DNA from: Glandiceps talaboti
Lineage: Eukaryota; Hemichordata; Enteropneusta; Spengelidae
Assembly: GCF_964340395.1 (NCBI RefSeq)
Contig: NC_135550.1
Span: forward strand, 14,042,408 to 14,106,407
Length of the DNA stretch: 64,000 nt
Direction: 5' to 3'
Positions 21,601 to 29,600 of this stretch are shown one piece after another. A program made the translations under genes and the position numbers. The notes beneath the pieces were generated by a model. The model was given only the letters and a program-made list of their open reading frames with translations, did not search any database and was not told the origin of the DNA. Within the stretch, counting starts at the first letter, position 1, and each line of letters opens with the position of its first letter.

Positions 21601-24280
21601 CTGACCCAGTGTTTCTTATCATATTTTTCTTTGTGAAACATATTGATTTATTGGGATCACAGGAGAGATATTAAAATGGATACAAACAGGAGCACTTTAA
21701 AAAAAAGTATCAAAATGTTTCTTTAGTATAAACTACAGTTTAACATCATTATATTAATTCTTGTACATAAAAAAATAAAGATTTTTTGTGTGCACTGTTC
21801 TGCCGGTCAACAAAGTCCATATCTTTGACAATTTGTGCATTTTTTCAAATATTTGTCAACGTGAAAGTGTAAGCATCACTCGAACGCACATGGTAATTTC
21901 TACACCTGTTTGCACGTTGATCTGCACCACAATGATGTATTCAGTGAACGTGCCATTTTCTCCTTGTCACTGCGATACCCTTGACTCACAAGGTCAGGAC
22001 TTGATGGATGATGGATGGCTACAATGAAACTGAAATTCTGTCCTTGACTTGTAAAACACGGTACAAAAAAAACCCCTCTATATATTTGACGGCCTTCACA
22101 TTTTCTATATTAGTATGAGGACACAAGTCAAATCAGTCAAACCGAAGTTTTGTTGTATGCATCCGTGCACTGAGCTCACATTACAAGTCTATGAGTGTCA
22201 TAATGGAGAATACGTGACTACAGTTATCACATGATATGAGAATGTGTATTGCTGAAGAAGAGAAAAATACAAGACAACAGGGCATACAAATGGAGCGGTT
22301 ATTTTTATGGGGCTAGACACTCTTTTACTTGAATGACAGTACCACAAATTATTACCTGTATAAAATTTATGGCCCTCCCTAAAAATAGCTCAATACAAGA
22401 ACAGTTTGTTTGCAAACTTTATTGCATAGTACGCTATTAAAATGATTTAGTGTACCTGGGTAGATGTATAGCACCTCCATTTTAATATGTATTTCTTGTT
22501 TTTTTGTGTGTGTTATACTTCACAAGACACACACACCCTGACTGTCTTAGCCTTAGAGAGACATGTCAAAGTTGGTTTGCAAATCTAGCCTTCATGGAGG
22601 AATCCGAGATTTGAAAGCCAATAACAAATCTCTCGGCCATCAGAGTCCCCGGACAAGATATTTATGGTTTAAAGTCAGAGTCTAGGGATTAGGGCAGCCA
22701 GGGATTAGGGCAGCCTGATTAGGTTTAATAGTTAAATTATATTGACATGTTAAAAAAACAAACACTGTCGTTGTACATTGTAAATCTAAGTGACAAATAC
22801 ATCTCATAATCATAAATTTGAAATTTATAGTGTGAGAGAGTTGCTAAGTATTAATGAAGCATTACTCATATCAAACAAGACAATAATGAAATATACATTT
22901 TGGTTTTTATTATTTTCGGGGGGGGGGGGGGGGGGAGGAGGGGAGGGGAAGGGGAACAAATGAATAATTACCTTAAACTGTCCATACAGATGAGGATTTA
23001 GTATTTATTTTGGATTTTTTTTTTTTTTTTTTAAAATTGACCATGGCTTCCTACTTGAGAAATGAACGTGAAACAACAGTGACTATAAAGTCTGTGTTTA
23101 TAACTCAAAAAATTGCAAAAAACGTAATAAATGTGTAAAATGGTTGATATTGTAGAACAATAACAAACTTTTAGCAGATGTTTTTTTTTTTTTTTTTTAG
23201 TTTTTAGCAATGTATTGACACAGACTTTAATAGCCAATGTTGTTTCAGATTGATTTTTCATGTATGAAGCCATGATAAAATTGTTTTGTAAATTAAAAAT
23301 CCCAAAATAAATACCCAATCCTCATCTGTGACAAGATATTTGATGGTGGTGATTTGGCACAAAGTAGGCAACAAATCAATTATTGTTTTCTTTTCAGTAC
23401 AAAAGATGCCATAAATTAATTAACAAGTGAGTCTTGTACCACACTGTACTTCCTTTTGGCTAACTGCTTGGAATGTGAGAAGTCTGGTTACAAACTCTCC
23501 AACTGACACTAATGGTATAAATCACATGTTTGTTACTGACATCCTACACCAAGTTATACTTCATTTTTAAAAAACACACAACAACTCCTCAACGAAACCA
23601 GTCTCATTTCATTGGAACTGACTCAGAAACTCAGCAGTATGTGTTCATGAACTTGTCAAATTTAAGCTATCACAGTTAGTATAATAGGTGTACGTGTGTG
23701 TGTATGTATGAAGACCTATGGACTTATGACAAGTAAGGTTATGACCTTGAACTTCAGCCCAGGGTCAACAAGTAAGACAAAGAAATGGTTTTATAGGTGC
23801 ATGCTATGGCAGTATGTATGGCGGAAAAAAACAAACTTGATAGTGGGTAATATTACTGTATATGACTACTTAGTACAACTTAATTAGTATAAACTTTCAT
23901 CTACTTTAGCTGTATTTGTACCATTATGTTCAATTCAGGAATTTGTAACATGAGTAAAAGGTATCAGCTGACTCTCTATCTACTGGATCAACTGCCATGG
24001 ATTGACTAATACTTGCAGTGGATATGTGCCAGATGTTTTTGCATTCACGACAGCCTTATTAGAGTGAACTGAAGATTGGCATGGTACTAGTCACTCCATG
24101 GCACGTACTATCACTTAAACTCCACATTCTCAGACTTACCTTACAGGCCTCACAGATGATAGCGCCAAAATATCGGCCACTTGCTGCATCACTACAAACT
24201 GCACACAGTACTCGGTCTCGTATCGATTTCTTGCTTCCCACACTAGCGCCGCTAGCTACACTTTCATGATCAGCTGCCAT
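2966..24280 (-). CDS. 2DBD-NR: Nuclear receptor with two DNA-binding domains (2DBD-NR), spliced, 3' end not found
   Basis: Transcription factor of the nuclear receptor superfamily, expected to act in the nucleus on hormone-response-type DNA. CDS exons: 24140-24280, 12363-12507, 10172-10275, 8425-8572, 7801-7845, 5001-7162, 4509-4611, 3743-3997, 2966-3046. All junctions are GT-AG with compatible phases, giving 1,061 codons plus 1 base. Order: N-terminus 1-25; DBD1 26-92 with zinc cysteines 26, 29, 43, 46, 63, 69, 79, 82; linker; DBD2 109-176 with cysteines 109, 112, 126, 129, 147, 153, 163, 166; basic extension to 195; hinge to about 915; ligand-binding domain from about 916. The two-DBD architecture is known from flatworms and molluscs and, as I recall, from other bilaterians. 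Helices 10-12 and the stop codon are missing from the model. Ligand and partner are unknown. Confidence 0.93.
3743..3997 (-). CDS. 2DBD-NR: 2DBD-NR exon 8: ligand-binding domain signature and helices 4-8
   Basis: Residues 951-1034. The acceptor CCACCACTTAG leads straight into [18 protein letters not shown], the F..L...DQ..L.K signature of nuclear receptor ligand-binding domains (helices 3-5). A helical region follows, ending [16 protein letters not shown] (about helix 8). The donor GTAAGC leaves one base (phase 1) after the Pro codon. This donor cuts the open frame that otherwise runs to 3693. It is preferred because exon 9 continues the expected family pattern in the matching phase. Confidence 0.94.
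4509..4611 (-). CDS. 2DBD-NR: 2DBD-NR exon 7: start of the ligand-binding domain, helix 3
   Basis: Residues 916-949. The acceptor ATTTAATTTGTAG is followed in phase 0 by [19 protein letters not shown] and ends in IIKFAKKVP, the FAK element of ligand-binding-domain helix 3. The donor GTAAAT leaves one base that combines with exon 8 to make Gly950, giving FAKKVPGF, the family signature. The exon is 103 nt. The 389-bp intron before it holds an imperfect direct duplication. Confidence 0.93.
4680..4920. repeat. Imperfect direct duplication inside the exon 6-7 intron
   Basis: Two segments share ATGGTG(T/A)CACTTTGAA, then a GGCCAG...TGCC/TGGC and an AAGTCAGA(G/C)AGATA block, about 155 bases apart (near 4698-4755 and 4853-4912). 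It is a local duplication with moderate divergence. Confidence 0.6.
5001..7162 (-). CDS. 2DBD-NR: 2DBD-NR exon 6: very long hinge (D) region
   Basis: A single 2,162-nt exon encodes residues 196-915. The acceptor TCTAAAACCAG at 7163 and the donor GTAGGA after Glu915 fit the phases of both neighbours. The composition is rich in Ser, Pro, Gln, Asn and Tyr with no globular domain I recognise, so it looks disordered. Visible motifs: many Ser/Thr-Pro sites near residues 214-236; three psi-K-x-E SUMO-type sites (LKEE 485-488, VKTE 522-525, VKDE 830-833); and a 21-residue internal repeat at 759-821. The last 40 residues, with [17 protein letters not shown], look helical and may be the start of ligand-binding-domain helix 1. 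The 7031-7162 part lacks an internal Met and is joined by frame. Confidence 0.92.
7299..7744. repeat. 30-bp minisatellite in the exon 5-6 intron
   Basis: About 15 units built on TGTTGACACTGATGGGCAGG plus GTGCTGTAAA. A second variant has TGTAAGGACTGATAGGCAGG. A longer block with TTCACAGTGTAAATG recurs near 7460 and 7570, so there is a higher-order period. Long open frames on the minus strand here are products of the 30-bp (10-codon) period. Confidence 0.93.
7801..7845 (-). CDS. 2DBD-NR: 2DBD-NR exon 5: C-terminal extension of DBD2
   Basis: A 45-nt exon with acceptor TTTTTCTCCTCAAG and donor GTGAGT. Read in the phase demanded by exon 4, it gives K180 then [14 protein letters not shown] (181-194). 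This matches the basic C-terminal extension after the GMSRD motif in many receptors, a region that contacts DNA flanking the half-site. It ends in phase 1. The call rests on the phase match and the recognisable extension, since a 45-nt exon is otherwise hard to see. Confidence 0.85.
8425..8572 (-). CDS. 2DBD-NR: 2DBD-NR exon 4: DBD2 zinc finger 2
   Basis: The acceptor ...CTATCAACAG precedes codons for GFFRRSS, the canonical end of a P-box helix (P-box CEGCKG across the junction). Residues 131-179. Cysteines are 147, 153, 163 and 166, the D-box is QGSKD, and the exon ends [14 protein letters not shown], all standard for nuclear receptor DBDs. The donor GTAAGA leaves one base (phase 1), three residues after the GM, the same offset as in DBD1. 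It is 148 nt. Exons 3 and 4 together are 252 nt, a symmetric phase 1-1 cassette. Confidence 0.96.
9519..9634. repeat. (GT)n microsatellite in the exon 3-4 intron
   Basis: Nearly pure GT dinucleotide run with a few A or C interruptions, in the intron that splits DBD2. Confidence 0.97.
10172..10275 (-). CDS. 2DBD-NR: 2DBD-NR exon 3: inter-DBD linker and DBD2 zinc finger 1
   Basis: The acceptor TTTTATTTTACAG precedes two bases that complete Ala96. The exon then encodes the basic linker [10 protein letters not shown] and finger 1 of the second DBD, with cysteines 109, 112, 126 and 129 and ending CEGCK (residues 126-130). The donor GTAAGG follows the lysine codon in phase 0, exactly the intron position seen in DBD1. 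Only 16 residues separate the GM at the end of DBD1 from the first cysteine of DBD2. The length of 104 nt and both phases fit the neighbouring exons. Confidence 0.95.
11300..11465 (+). mobile_element. 5'-truncated SINE-like copy (family shared with 14573-14905)
   Basis: Shares GGGAGTTG(T/A)(T/G)GAAGT(G)TATAAA, TTGTGCCACTATAG, GCACAG(T/A)GT and GGGAAAG/AGGAAAG...CATAAAA in order with the 14.6 kb copy. The tRNA-like head is absent. It lies in the exon 2-3 intron. Confidence 0.65.
12363..12507 (-). CDS. 2DBD-NR: 2DBD-NR exon 2: DBD1 zinc finger 2
   Basis: The acceptor TTTCTTTACAG is followed by codons for IFFIRSTRK, continuing the P-box helix of DBD1. Residues 48-95. Finger-2 cysteines are 63, 69, 79 and 82, with a five-residue D-box (ANGQR) and the characteristic CRFRKC...VGM ending (residues 82-92). 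The donor is AAAAG|GTTAGC and leaves one base of the next codon (phase 1). The residue after CEACK is Ile, where most nuclear receptors have Gly, so the P-box is CEACKI. The exon is 145 nt. The preceding intron is 11.6 kb, by far the longest between coding exons. Confidence 0.95.
14573..14905 (+). mobile_element. tRNA-derived SINE-like element
   Basis: The 5' part resembles a tRNA: an A-box-like GTTACAGTGGTCAAC, then about 30 bases later a B-box-like GGTTCGCGCC. A unique body and a tail ending near CTACATAAAAACAACATTAC follow. The body matches the 11.3 kb copy, which supports a dispersed family. Pol III promoter function is inferred from the boxes only. The exact 5' end is uncertain. Confidence 0.6.
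15846..16234 (+). pseudogene. Decayed RING/B-box (TRIM-like) gene fragment
   Basis: Two frames carry it. From 15846, 43 codons starting CHFACNRC, then YVNDWMTD, then [13 protein letters not shown], end at a TAA (15975). This resembles the second half of a TRIM RING finger, where NCPVCRQDTL is typical. The Cys-Pro-x-Cys is broken and one residue is missing in the first Cys/His cluster. From 16010, in another frame, 74 codons include [18 protein letters not shown] and HHHHV, a B-box-like pattern with two expected Cys replaced (Trp and Leu), ending at TAG (16232). At least one frameshift and two stops make it non-functional. It has no introns across RING to B-box. Family identity is by motif memory only. 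Confidence 0.5.
16599..17695. repeat. 25-bp satellite, block A (heterogeneous subfamily)
   Basis: Units of 25 bp made of ATGTCACCTGG followed by TACTGTACCACCAG, with many substitutions and some indels. About 44 units. Lies in the long intron between exons 1 and 2. Three units equal 75 bp (25 codons), so all frames stay open and create repetitive pseudo-proteins. Confidence 0.96.
17696..18880. repeat. 25-bp satellite, block B (homogenised subfamily with TGACCT)
   Basis: Units are ACATGTGACCTAG followed by TACTGTACCACT, nearly identical across about 45 copies. A 29-bp variant with an extra TATG occurs at about 18101, 18230, 18384, 18538 and 18667, and a GAATG form at 18746. Spacings of 129, 154, 154, 129 and 79 equal 29 plus 4, 5, 5, 4 and 2 units. 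Compared with block A, CAC has become GAC, which creates TGACCT in nearly every unit (one unit near 18376 has GCGACCT). Confidence 0.97.
19671..20041. mobile_element. Foldback MITE, copy 1
   Basis: The left end TTAAAATAGCCATGTTGATG and the right end (reverse complement TTAAAAAGTGGCCATTTG) form inverted arms that continue through ATGGG(T)TTTATT and AAAAC(A)A blocks. TTAA flanks both sides. No transposase is encoded. Related to the copies at 22973, 25712 and 43343. Confidence 0.75.
22973..23335. mobile_element. Foldback MITE, copy 2
   Basis: Long inverted arms: CAGATGAGGATT...TATTTATTTTGG on the left, and the reverse complement on the right with CCAAAATAAATACCCAATCC-like sequence. Inside, CATGGCTTC(C/A)TAC(T/A)TGA(G/A)AAAT is mirrored too. 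No coding capacity. Confidence 0.8.
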
Positions 24281-24330
24281 CTTTGACACAGTTGTGAATA
24301 TTATCTACAACGCTTTCAATGAATCGTTTC
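24140..24330 (-). CDS. 2DBD-NR: 2DBD-NR exon 1 of the coding region: start codon, N-terminus, DBD1 zinc finger 1
   Basis: The coding part is 24140-24280 (residues 1-47). The ATG at 24278-24280 has a good context (AAGATGG) and an in-frame TAG eight codons upstream (24305-24307), which fixes the start. The N-terminal A/B region is only 25 residues. Finger 1 of DBD1 has cysteines 26, 29, 43 and 46 and ends in CEACK, with the donor GTAAGT directly after the lysine codon (phase 0). Upstream, a pyrimidine-rich tract ending TTCATTCCAG gives an acceptor at 24331-24332, so 24281-24330 is read as the last 50 bases of a spliced 5' UTR. The acceptor is inferred from sequence only. Confidence 0.9.
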
Positions 24331-25711
24331 CTGGAATGAAGAATCACAATATAATAAAAGAAAAGGGTTGACAACCGTACACTGACCTTCATCTTACAAA
24401 TGCACATGTTAATGTATGAAAACATGGGTCACTTTGCAAATATAAACAAACATAGCATGATTAATTGGGGAGATAAACTCAACAGGATATTCAGACTGGT
24501 GACCAGAGAAAGCTGACACACACACACATAAACGCACACAACAGAACTTTGCATGGACTCTACAAAACCATCTCTGAATGCACTGTACACTATACCGTGT
24601 ACAATAAATAACTTCTGCAACAAAATTTATGAGTTTATTTATCCGGGTGGAAAAAAGTTGCAAACAAATGTTTGATACATATATGAACACACAATGTGAC
24701 TGTCGAAGTGTTATGAAAATATTTGACCTCCAAAAAATATCAGTCAATGTAAATCCGGAAGTGAGTCACTTGGTAAATTTAAGGTACTGTCAAGTTGATG
24801 AACATAACAAAGCTTTACTAATAACTTAGTCTGATAGTTTGAAATACTGCAACTCACTCCTGATCCACACCATAAAAAATAATCCCTAGCAGAGTACATC
24901 CATGGTTAATTAACACCAAATACTTGTACACATACCAACGTTGTAACTCAGAACTTCAGGTAACAACATACTACTATCTTCTCAAAAAGGAAAATAGTTG
25001 TGTCCAATGTTCCATAGACTAAAGTTATAGCCGGTGAAAGTTCAAAGGTCATACTTGTGTCCCAAAGTATTGACACAGTGAGGTGAACATGTATCCTGAA
25101 TCCCAGGACTCCTTAACTTGCTGCTGTTTCAAAAAACAGTGAAAATTACATGCACTAAACAAAAGGCGCCTGTTAAAATATTCTTTGAACATGCATGATT
25201 TTTATTGACCCGGCCATGATAAAATGCTAAGTATTATAAAGAGGAGATGACAAACATAAAATTTGAAAACAGCTAAGCAAACTTTCAATCAACTTCATCA
25301 TTGCATTTCATCTACTTTACAGACACAGACACAGACACATATTAAACCTACAGAAGCTAAAACGGATGGATTGATTTAAATATCGTACAAGTGATGACCA
25401 ACATATATGCTGGTAGTCCAAAATTATACTATCATTTGTCTTGCTTTTGGTTGTTAGTCTGCAAATATTTCATCCTCAATGTCCATGCTACCAGATGAAA
25501 AAGCTTTTTACAGTCATTTTTAAGAGCTATTTGTACAACTCTCCCTCACTAGTTATACTGTTTTTTTTTCCATTGATAAAAGGAAATTATGTACATTATC
25601 CGTAACACAGCCATACAGTTTTTGTCTTACCGTCTTTCAAAAAAAAAAAAAAATTATTATTGGCAAGATAATTTGCACTATAGTACAATACACAGAAATT
25701 ATATTTTTCTT

Positions 25712-26025
25712 TTAAAAGTATTTCAGCGGCCATATGGATGAGGGTATTTATCTGTTTATTTGGGATCTTTATATAACTAACAAAACAATTTTATCTTGGC
25801 TTCCTACTTGAAAAATCAACATCAAACAACATTGACCAAGACAATAACAAACATTTTTATATATATTTTTATTATGCTTTTGCAATTTAGTGACTTTAAT
25901 ACAAACAAGGACTTGGCATATGTTGTTTCACATTGATTTTTCAAGTAGGAAGCCATGATAAAATTGTTCTCTAAATTTAAAATTCCAAATAAATACCCCA
26001 ATCCTCATCCATATAACTATTTTAA
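25712..26025. mobile_element. Foldback MITE, copy 3
   Basis: Arms share CATATGGATGAGGGTATTTAT (left) and its reverse complement (right), then TTGGCTTCCTACTTGAAAAA mirrored by TTTTTCAAGTAGGAAGCCAT. TTAA at 25712-25715 and 26022-26025. This is the cleanest hairpin of the family. Confidence 0.85.
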
Positions 26026-26598
26026 ATTTATGAAATTCATATAACTTTAGCATCAATAATGTACCGTTTTCCATACATATACTAGTATATACACAACTCT
26101 GTCACTACAAATTTTCAAAAATTGTATGCCTAAATTACGTACATTTGTTATGGTAACGTTCTCGTCAGAATATTATAAGTTTAGTCTATGGTAGGATGTC
26201 CATTTATAGCAGAAGGCAGTCAGATATATATATGAACTTTTATGATTATACATGGTAGGTAAAGTCTACCTGAGTTTCTCCGATATTTGACTTACGTTCC
26301 CCACTACAATTATGGTAGCAAGGTACAGAACTCTATGCAAGTTTTTACCAGATTTCTCACCTCTGTTACCTTACTGTAGGTTCTTCCAACTAATAGCAAA
26401 AATGCTAACATTGAGGTGAAGCAAAGAAAATATGTCATCTAGTTTATGTTATCAAGATTGTGACTGAATTGAAAACTTGAAACAACTGGTACAACAACAA
26501 CAACATCAACAACATACAAGTATTGTGGAGGAATTTGTCAGTAGTTTATATCTCAAGAATGGGAATTAAAAGATGTGTCAAGATTAAGAATTACTAAA

Positions 26599-26599
26599 T

Positions 26600-26639
<40 letters not shown>

Positions 26640-26693
26640 GTCAGTCAGTCAGTCAGTCAGTCAGTCAGTCAGCCAGCCAGCCAGCCAGCCAGC
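26599..26693. repeat. Compound microsatellite (ATCA)n-(AGTC)n-(AGCC)n
   Basis: Three successive tetranucleotide phases differing by single substitutions, consistent with stepwise mutation and expansion of one array. Confidence 0.97.
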
Positions 26694-29600
26694 CATTTGA
26701 AATTATACCATGAACGAGCTAAGTTGAACAAAAAATATGGAATATATACTCTGGTCATTCTATTTCATGACAACACACATCTATGTCACGACCATGAGTC
26801 AAAACGTTCAAAATTGCCATTACTTTTCTTGATTTTTCTTTGATATTATTCTCAAATATTTTTCTTCATTTAGCCGCAAAATACTAAGGGTTGTCACTAC
26901 TCGTCTAGTGACTCATAGTGACAAAGCCCCCTTAGGTCACTCATATTTTCCTTGGCTGAATGAATGAAGAAAAATATTGGGGAATAACATCCAAATATTC
27001 AATTTCTACTGTACAATATTTTCATGTTATGTATGTATTAAGTGTGATGAATATCTTACAACTCTGGCAGGTGGCAGACTAAATCGTTATCTTGGCACCA
27101 CCCTTATCATTCTCTTGGCCTGGTAACATGTATAGATTAATATAACACTTGAGACAAGGGTAGGTCACAACTACGAAACAACTATATTTGAATACAATAC
27201 GTGGTACAATAACCCAGAAATGAATCAGTCTTGAATTTCAACAATTACAGCAAGTTTACACAATAAATTGGTGTAAAACTGTCTATAGAAAATCATATCA
27301 GGCAAAATAAATTAAACTGTTTGTTTCTGATAACATGACTTCAGAAAATAGGGTAGGTGGATCAAAATTTTTATTTTATTTTAATTTAAATTTAAAAAAA
27401 ATTACTTTTACCCCAAGATAAGATACTCGTCGATCACAATGCTTTCGTGAGAGTTTGATGAGGTGTAAAAGAAGTAAACAAAGACATAAGTTAAGTAGAC
27501 AAAAACATTATGTGGACTGTACTGTTATAGTCTAAAAAGACATGGTTTCTCTCTCCGGAATACGATTTTTCAAAAAAAAGTGACCAAAGATGAGGCAAAG
27601 GTATGAAGACACAGAAATAGAAGAAAATTGTTACCATTTTACCTTTTTGCATACAAAAAAATGTTTATGGTTGGGGTGCTTAAACTCGGTCGGGTCGGTC
27701 GAGTTACTGGAAACACACTATATTCTTTTGTTATTTGGCCTTATTAACTTTCTTTTTTTAAATCAGTGATTCAATCTATGTTTACAAAAAGTTATCTATA
27801 GAACACTGACTCATCAACTTTCCTTTTTCAGTTCAATGATTGATTTGATGTTTATAGAAAAGTTGTGTACGACCATTGAATCATTAACTTTCCTTCTCGA
27901 ATTTATCAATGATTGAATCATTGTTGTAAATTATACAATTATTATACAATATAACAAGGTAAGCCATTCAAACAAAGGTCACTTTCCATCTATAAAATGA
28001 CATTCAGTGATGGCGGACAATTGCAAAGAATCTGATGGCTTGACTTTTTAACTGCTAGATTCGGCGATCTTTTCAATGTTTAACATACTTTATGGCTGTT
28101 TATTATCGCAGAGGTATGAGAAGGAATGATACTGATGTAAAATGGTGGTTTTTGAGAGGACAGGGTCACCTTGACTCAGTTCCTGGGAGTGACTACTAGT
28201 AGTATATTTTTTTACACAACCTGACACAGTTGTTGAAATTTAGTCTTAAATATTGAAAATGACCCAGCTAGAAGAGGGTCGCTACTCCATATTTCACCTG
28301 ACACCACTAACAGGGAAATTATTCCAAACCAGCCAACATGTTTACCTATGGCTTCTACTACAAACAACTCACTACATATAAACCATAAATCTATCCTGAT
28401 ACAGTTTCATCAGGTAGAAAGAAACCGATCAATAATCAATTAAATGTTATAATTTACACTTGAGTATACACTTAATGGTCAGAGTTAGAGATTTACCGTT
28501 TTAATCTTGATTCCTAATTTACAACTTAATGATGTTTATTTTGAACCTTCAAAAGCTGTGTGGAGACTAAGTACATGTATATGATCTGACACATTTGTCA
28601 GCAGTTTGAATGAAAGGCACACGTATCAATTTGTTAGTATGTTACTGTCCACCCTGAAAGGCAATTCATCATGCGCTGGGGCTGTGTAACCTTAGCTTGC
28701 TATATTGGAAACTGAATACCAATAACTCACTATGAAATAGTGTGACAGATATGATTGCCTGTCATACAAGGGTGACCACATGGTGACCATAAAACTCTTA
28801 CAAATGACACTTTTCCATATCCCAACTGGAATTCCTGGTGGGAAAAATTGGCTCATTTAGGCAGAAAATGAAAGCAGGTGATCCTATATCGTGTTATTTA
28901 GTGGGAGTTGTGATGGTGATTACTTCTCATATGCATAATCCATATTCATCACTACAATGATTTCTGATATTGTTCTGACCACTAGGCATATACATGCATC
29001 AAGTAAAAAGCTATAAACAGTCGTGTAACCACGGTAATGATTTTTCTCCAACTTGTATAAATCATTTTACCATATCATTCATGTTCTATTTGCTGTAAAC
29101 GGTCCTCTACATTTTCTCATTCTTGATTGTTTCATTTTGCCTTCTCCATTTCATGTTGTGTTTCACCTCTGTACAGTTAGCAATATAGAGTTATAGTTCT
29201 AGGTGACTACATCGAACTACACATTTCACCTCTACAATGTACATGCAGCATTTATATATGATGCATGAATTTACCTTTAAACTGATATAACACTGAAATT
29301 TGGTCATTATGATGTGACACTTATAACAATTTTGGTTAATTATTTTGGTGAAAATTTTCTTTTGCCTTTTTGGACTTTTGTTAAAAGCTTTTTCCGGGTG
29401 ACTTTTATATTTTGAATGAACGAATCAAAAATGAGATTCTTCAGAAGGACCATACCTATTAATTTCTGTTCTAGATGAATTTTAAACTCAATATTTGCCC
29501 AAATTCTTACTTTGTTTCTTGATTCATAATCCCTAAAAAATTTCACCGATAGATAACTTGCATGTTCCTTTTACCAATCTGATTAATATCTCATCTAAGA

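Larger units (their letters stand above)
12508..24139 (-). other. 11.6 kb intron between coding exons 1 and 2
   Basis: Interrupts DBD1 between its two zinc fingers. Besides the elements listed separately, it has homopolymers (C-run about 19375-19395, G-run about 22918-22935, T-runs near 23018 and 23180) and a doubled AGGGATTAGGGCAGCC at about 22685-22715. I see no further genes. The rest is AT-rich, CpG-poor unique sequence. Confidence 0.8.
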
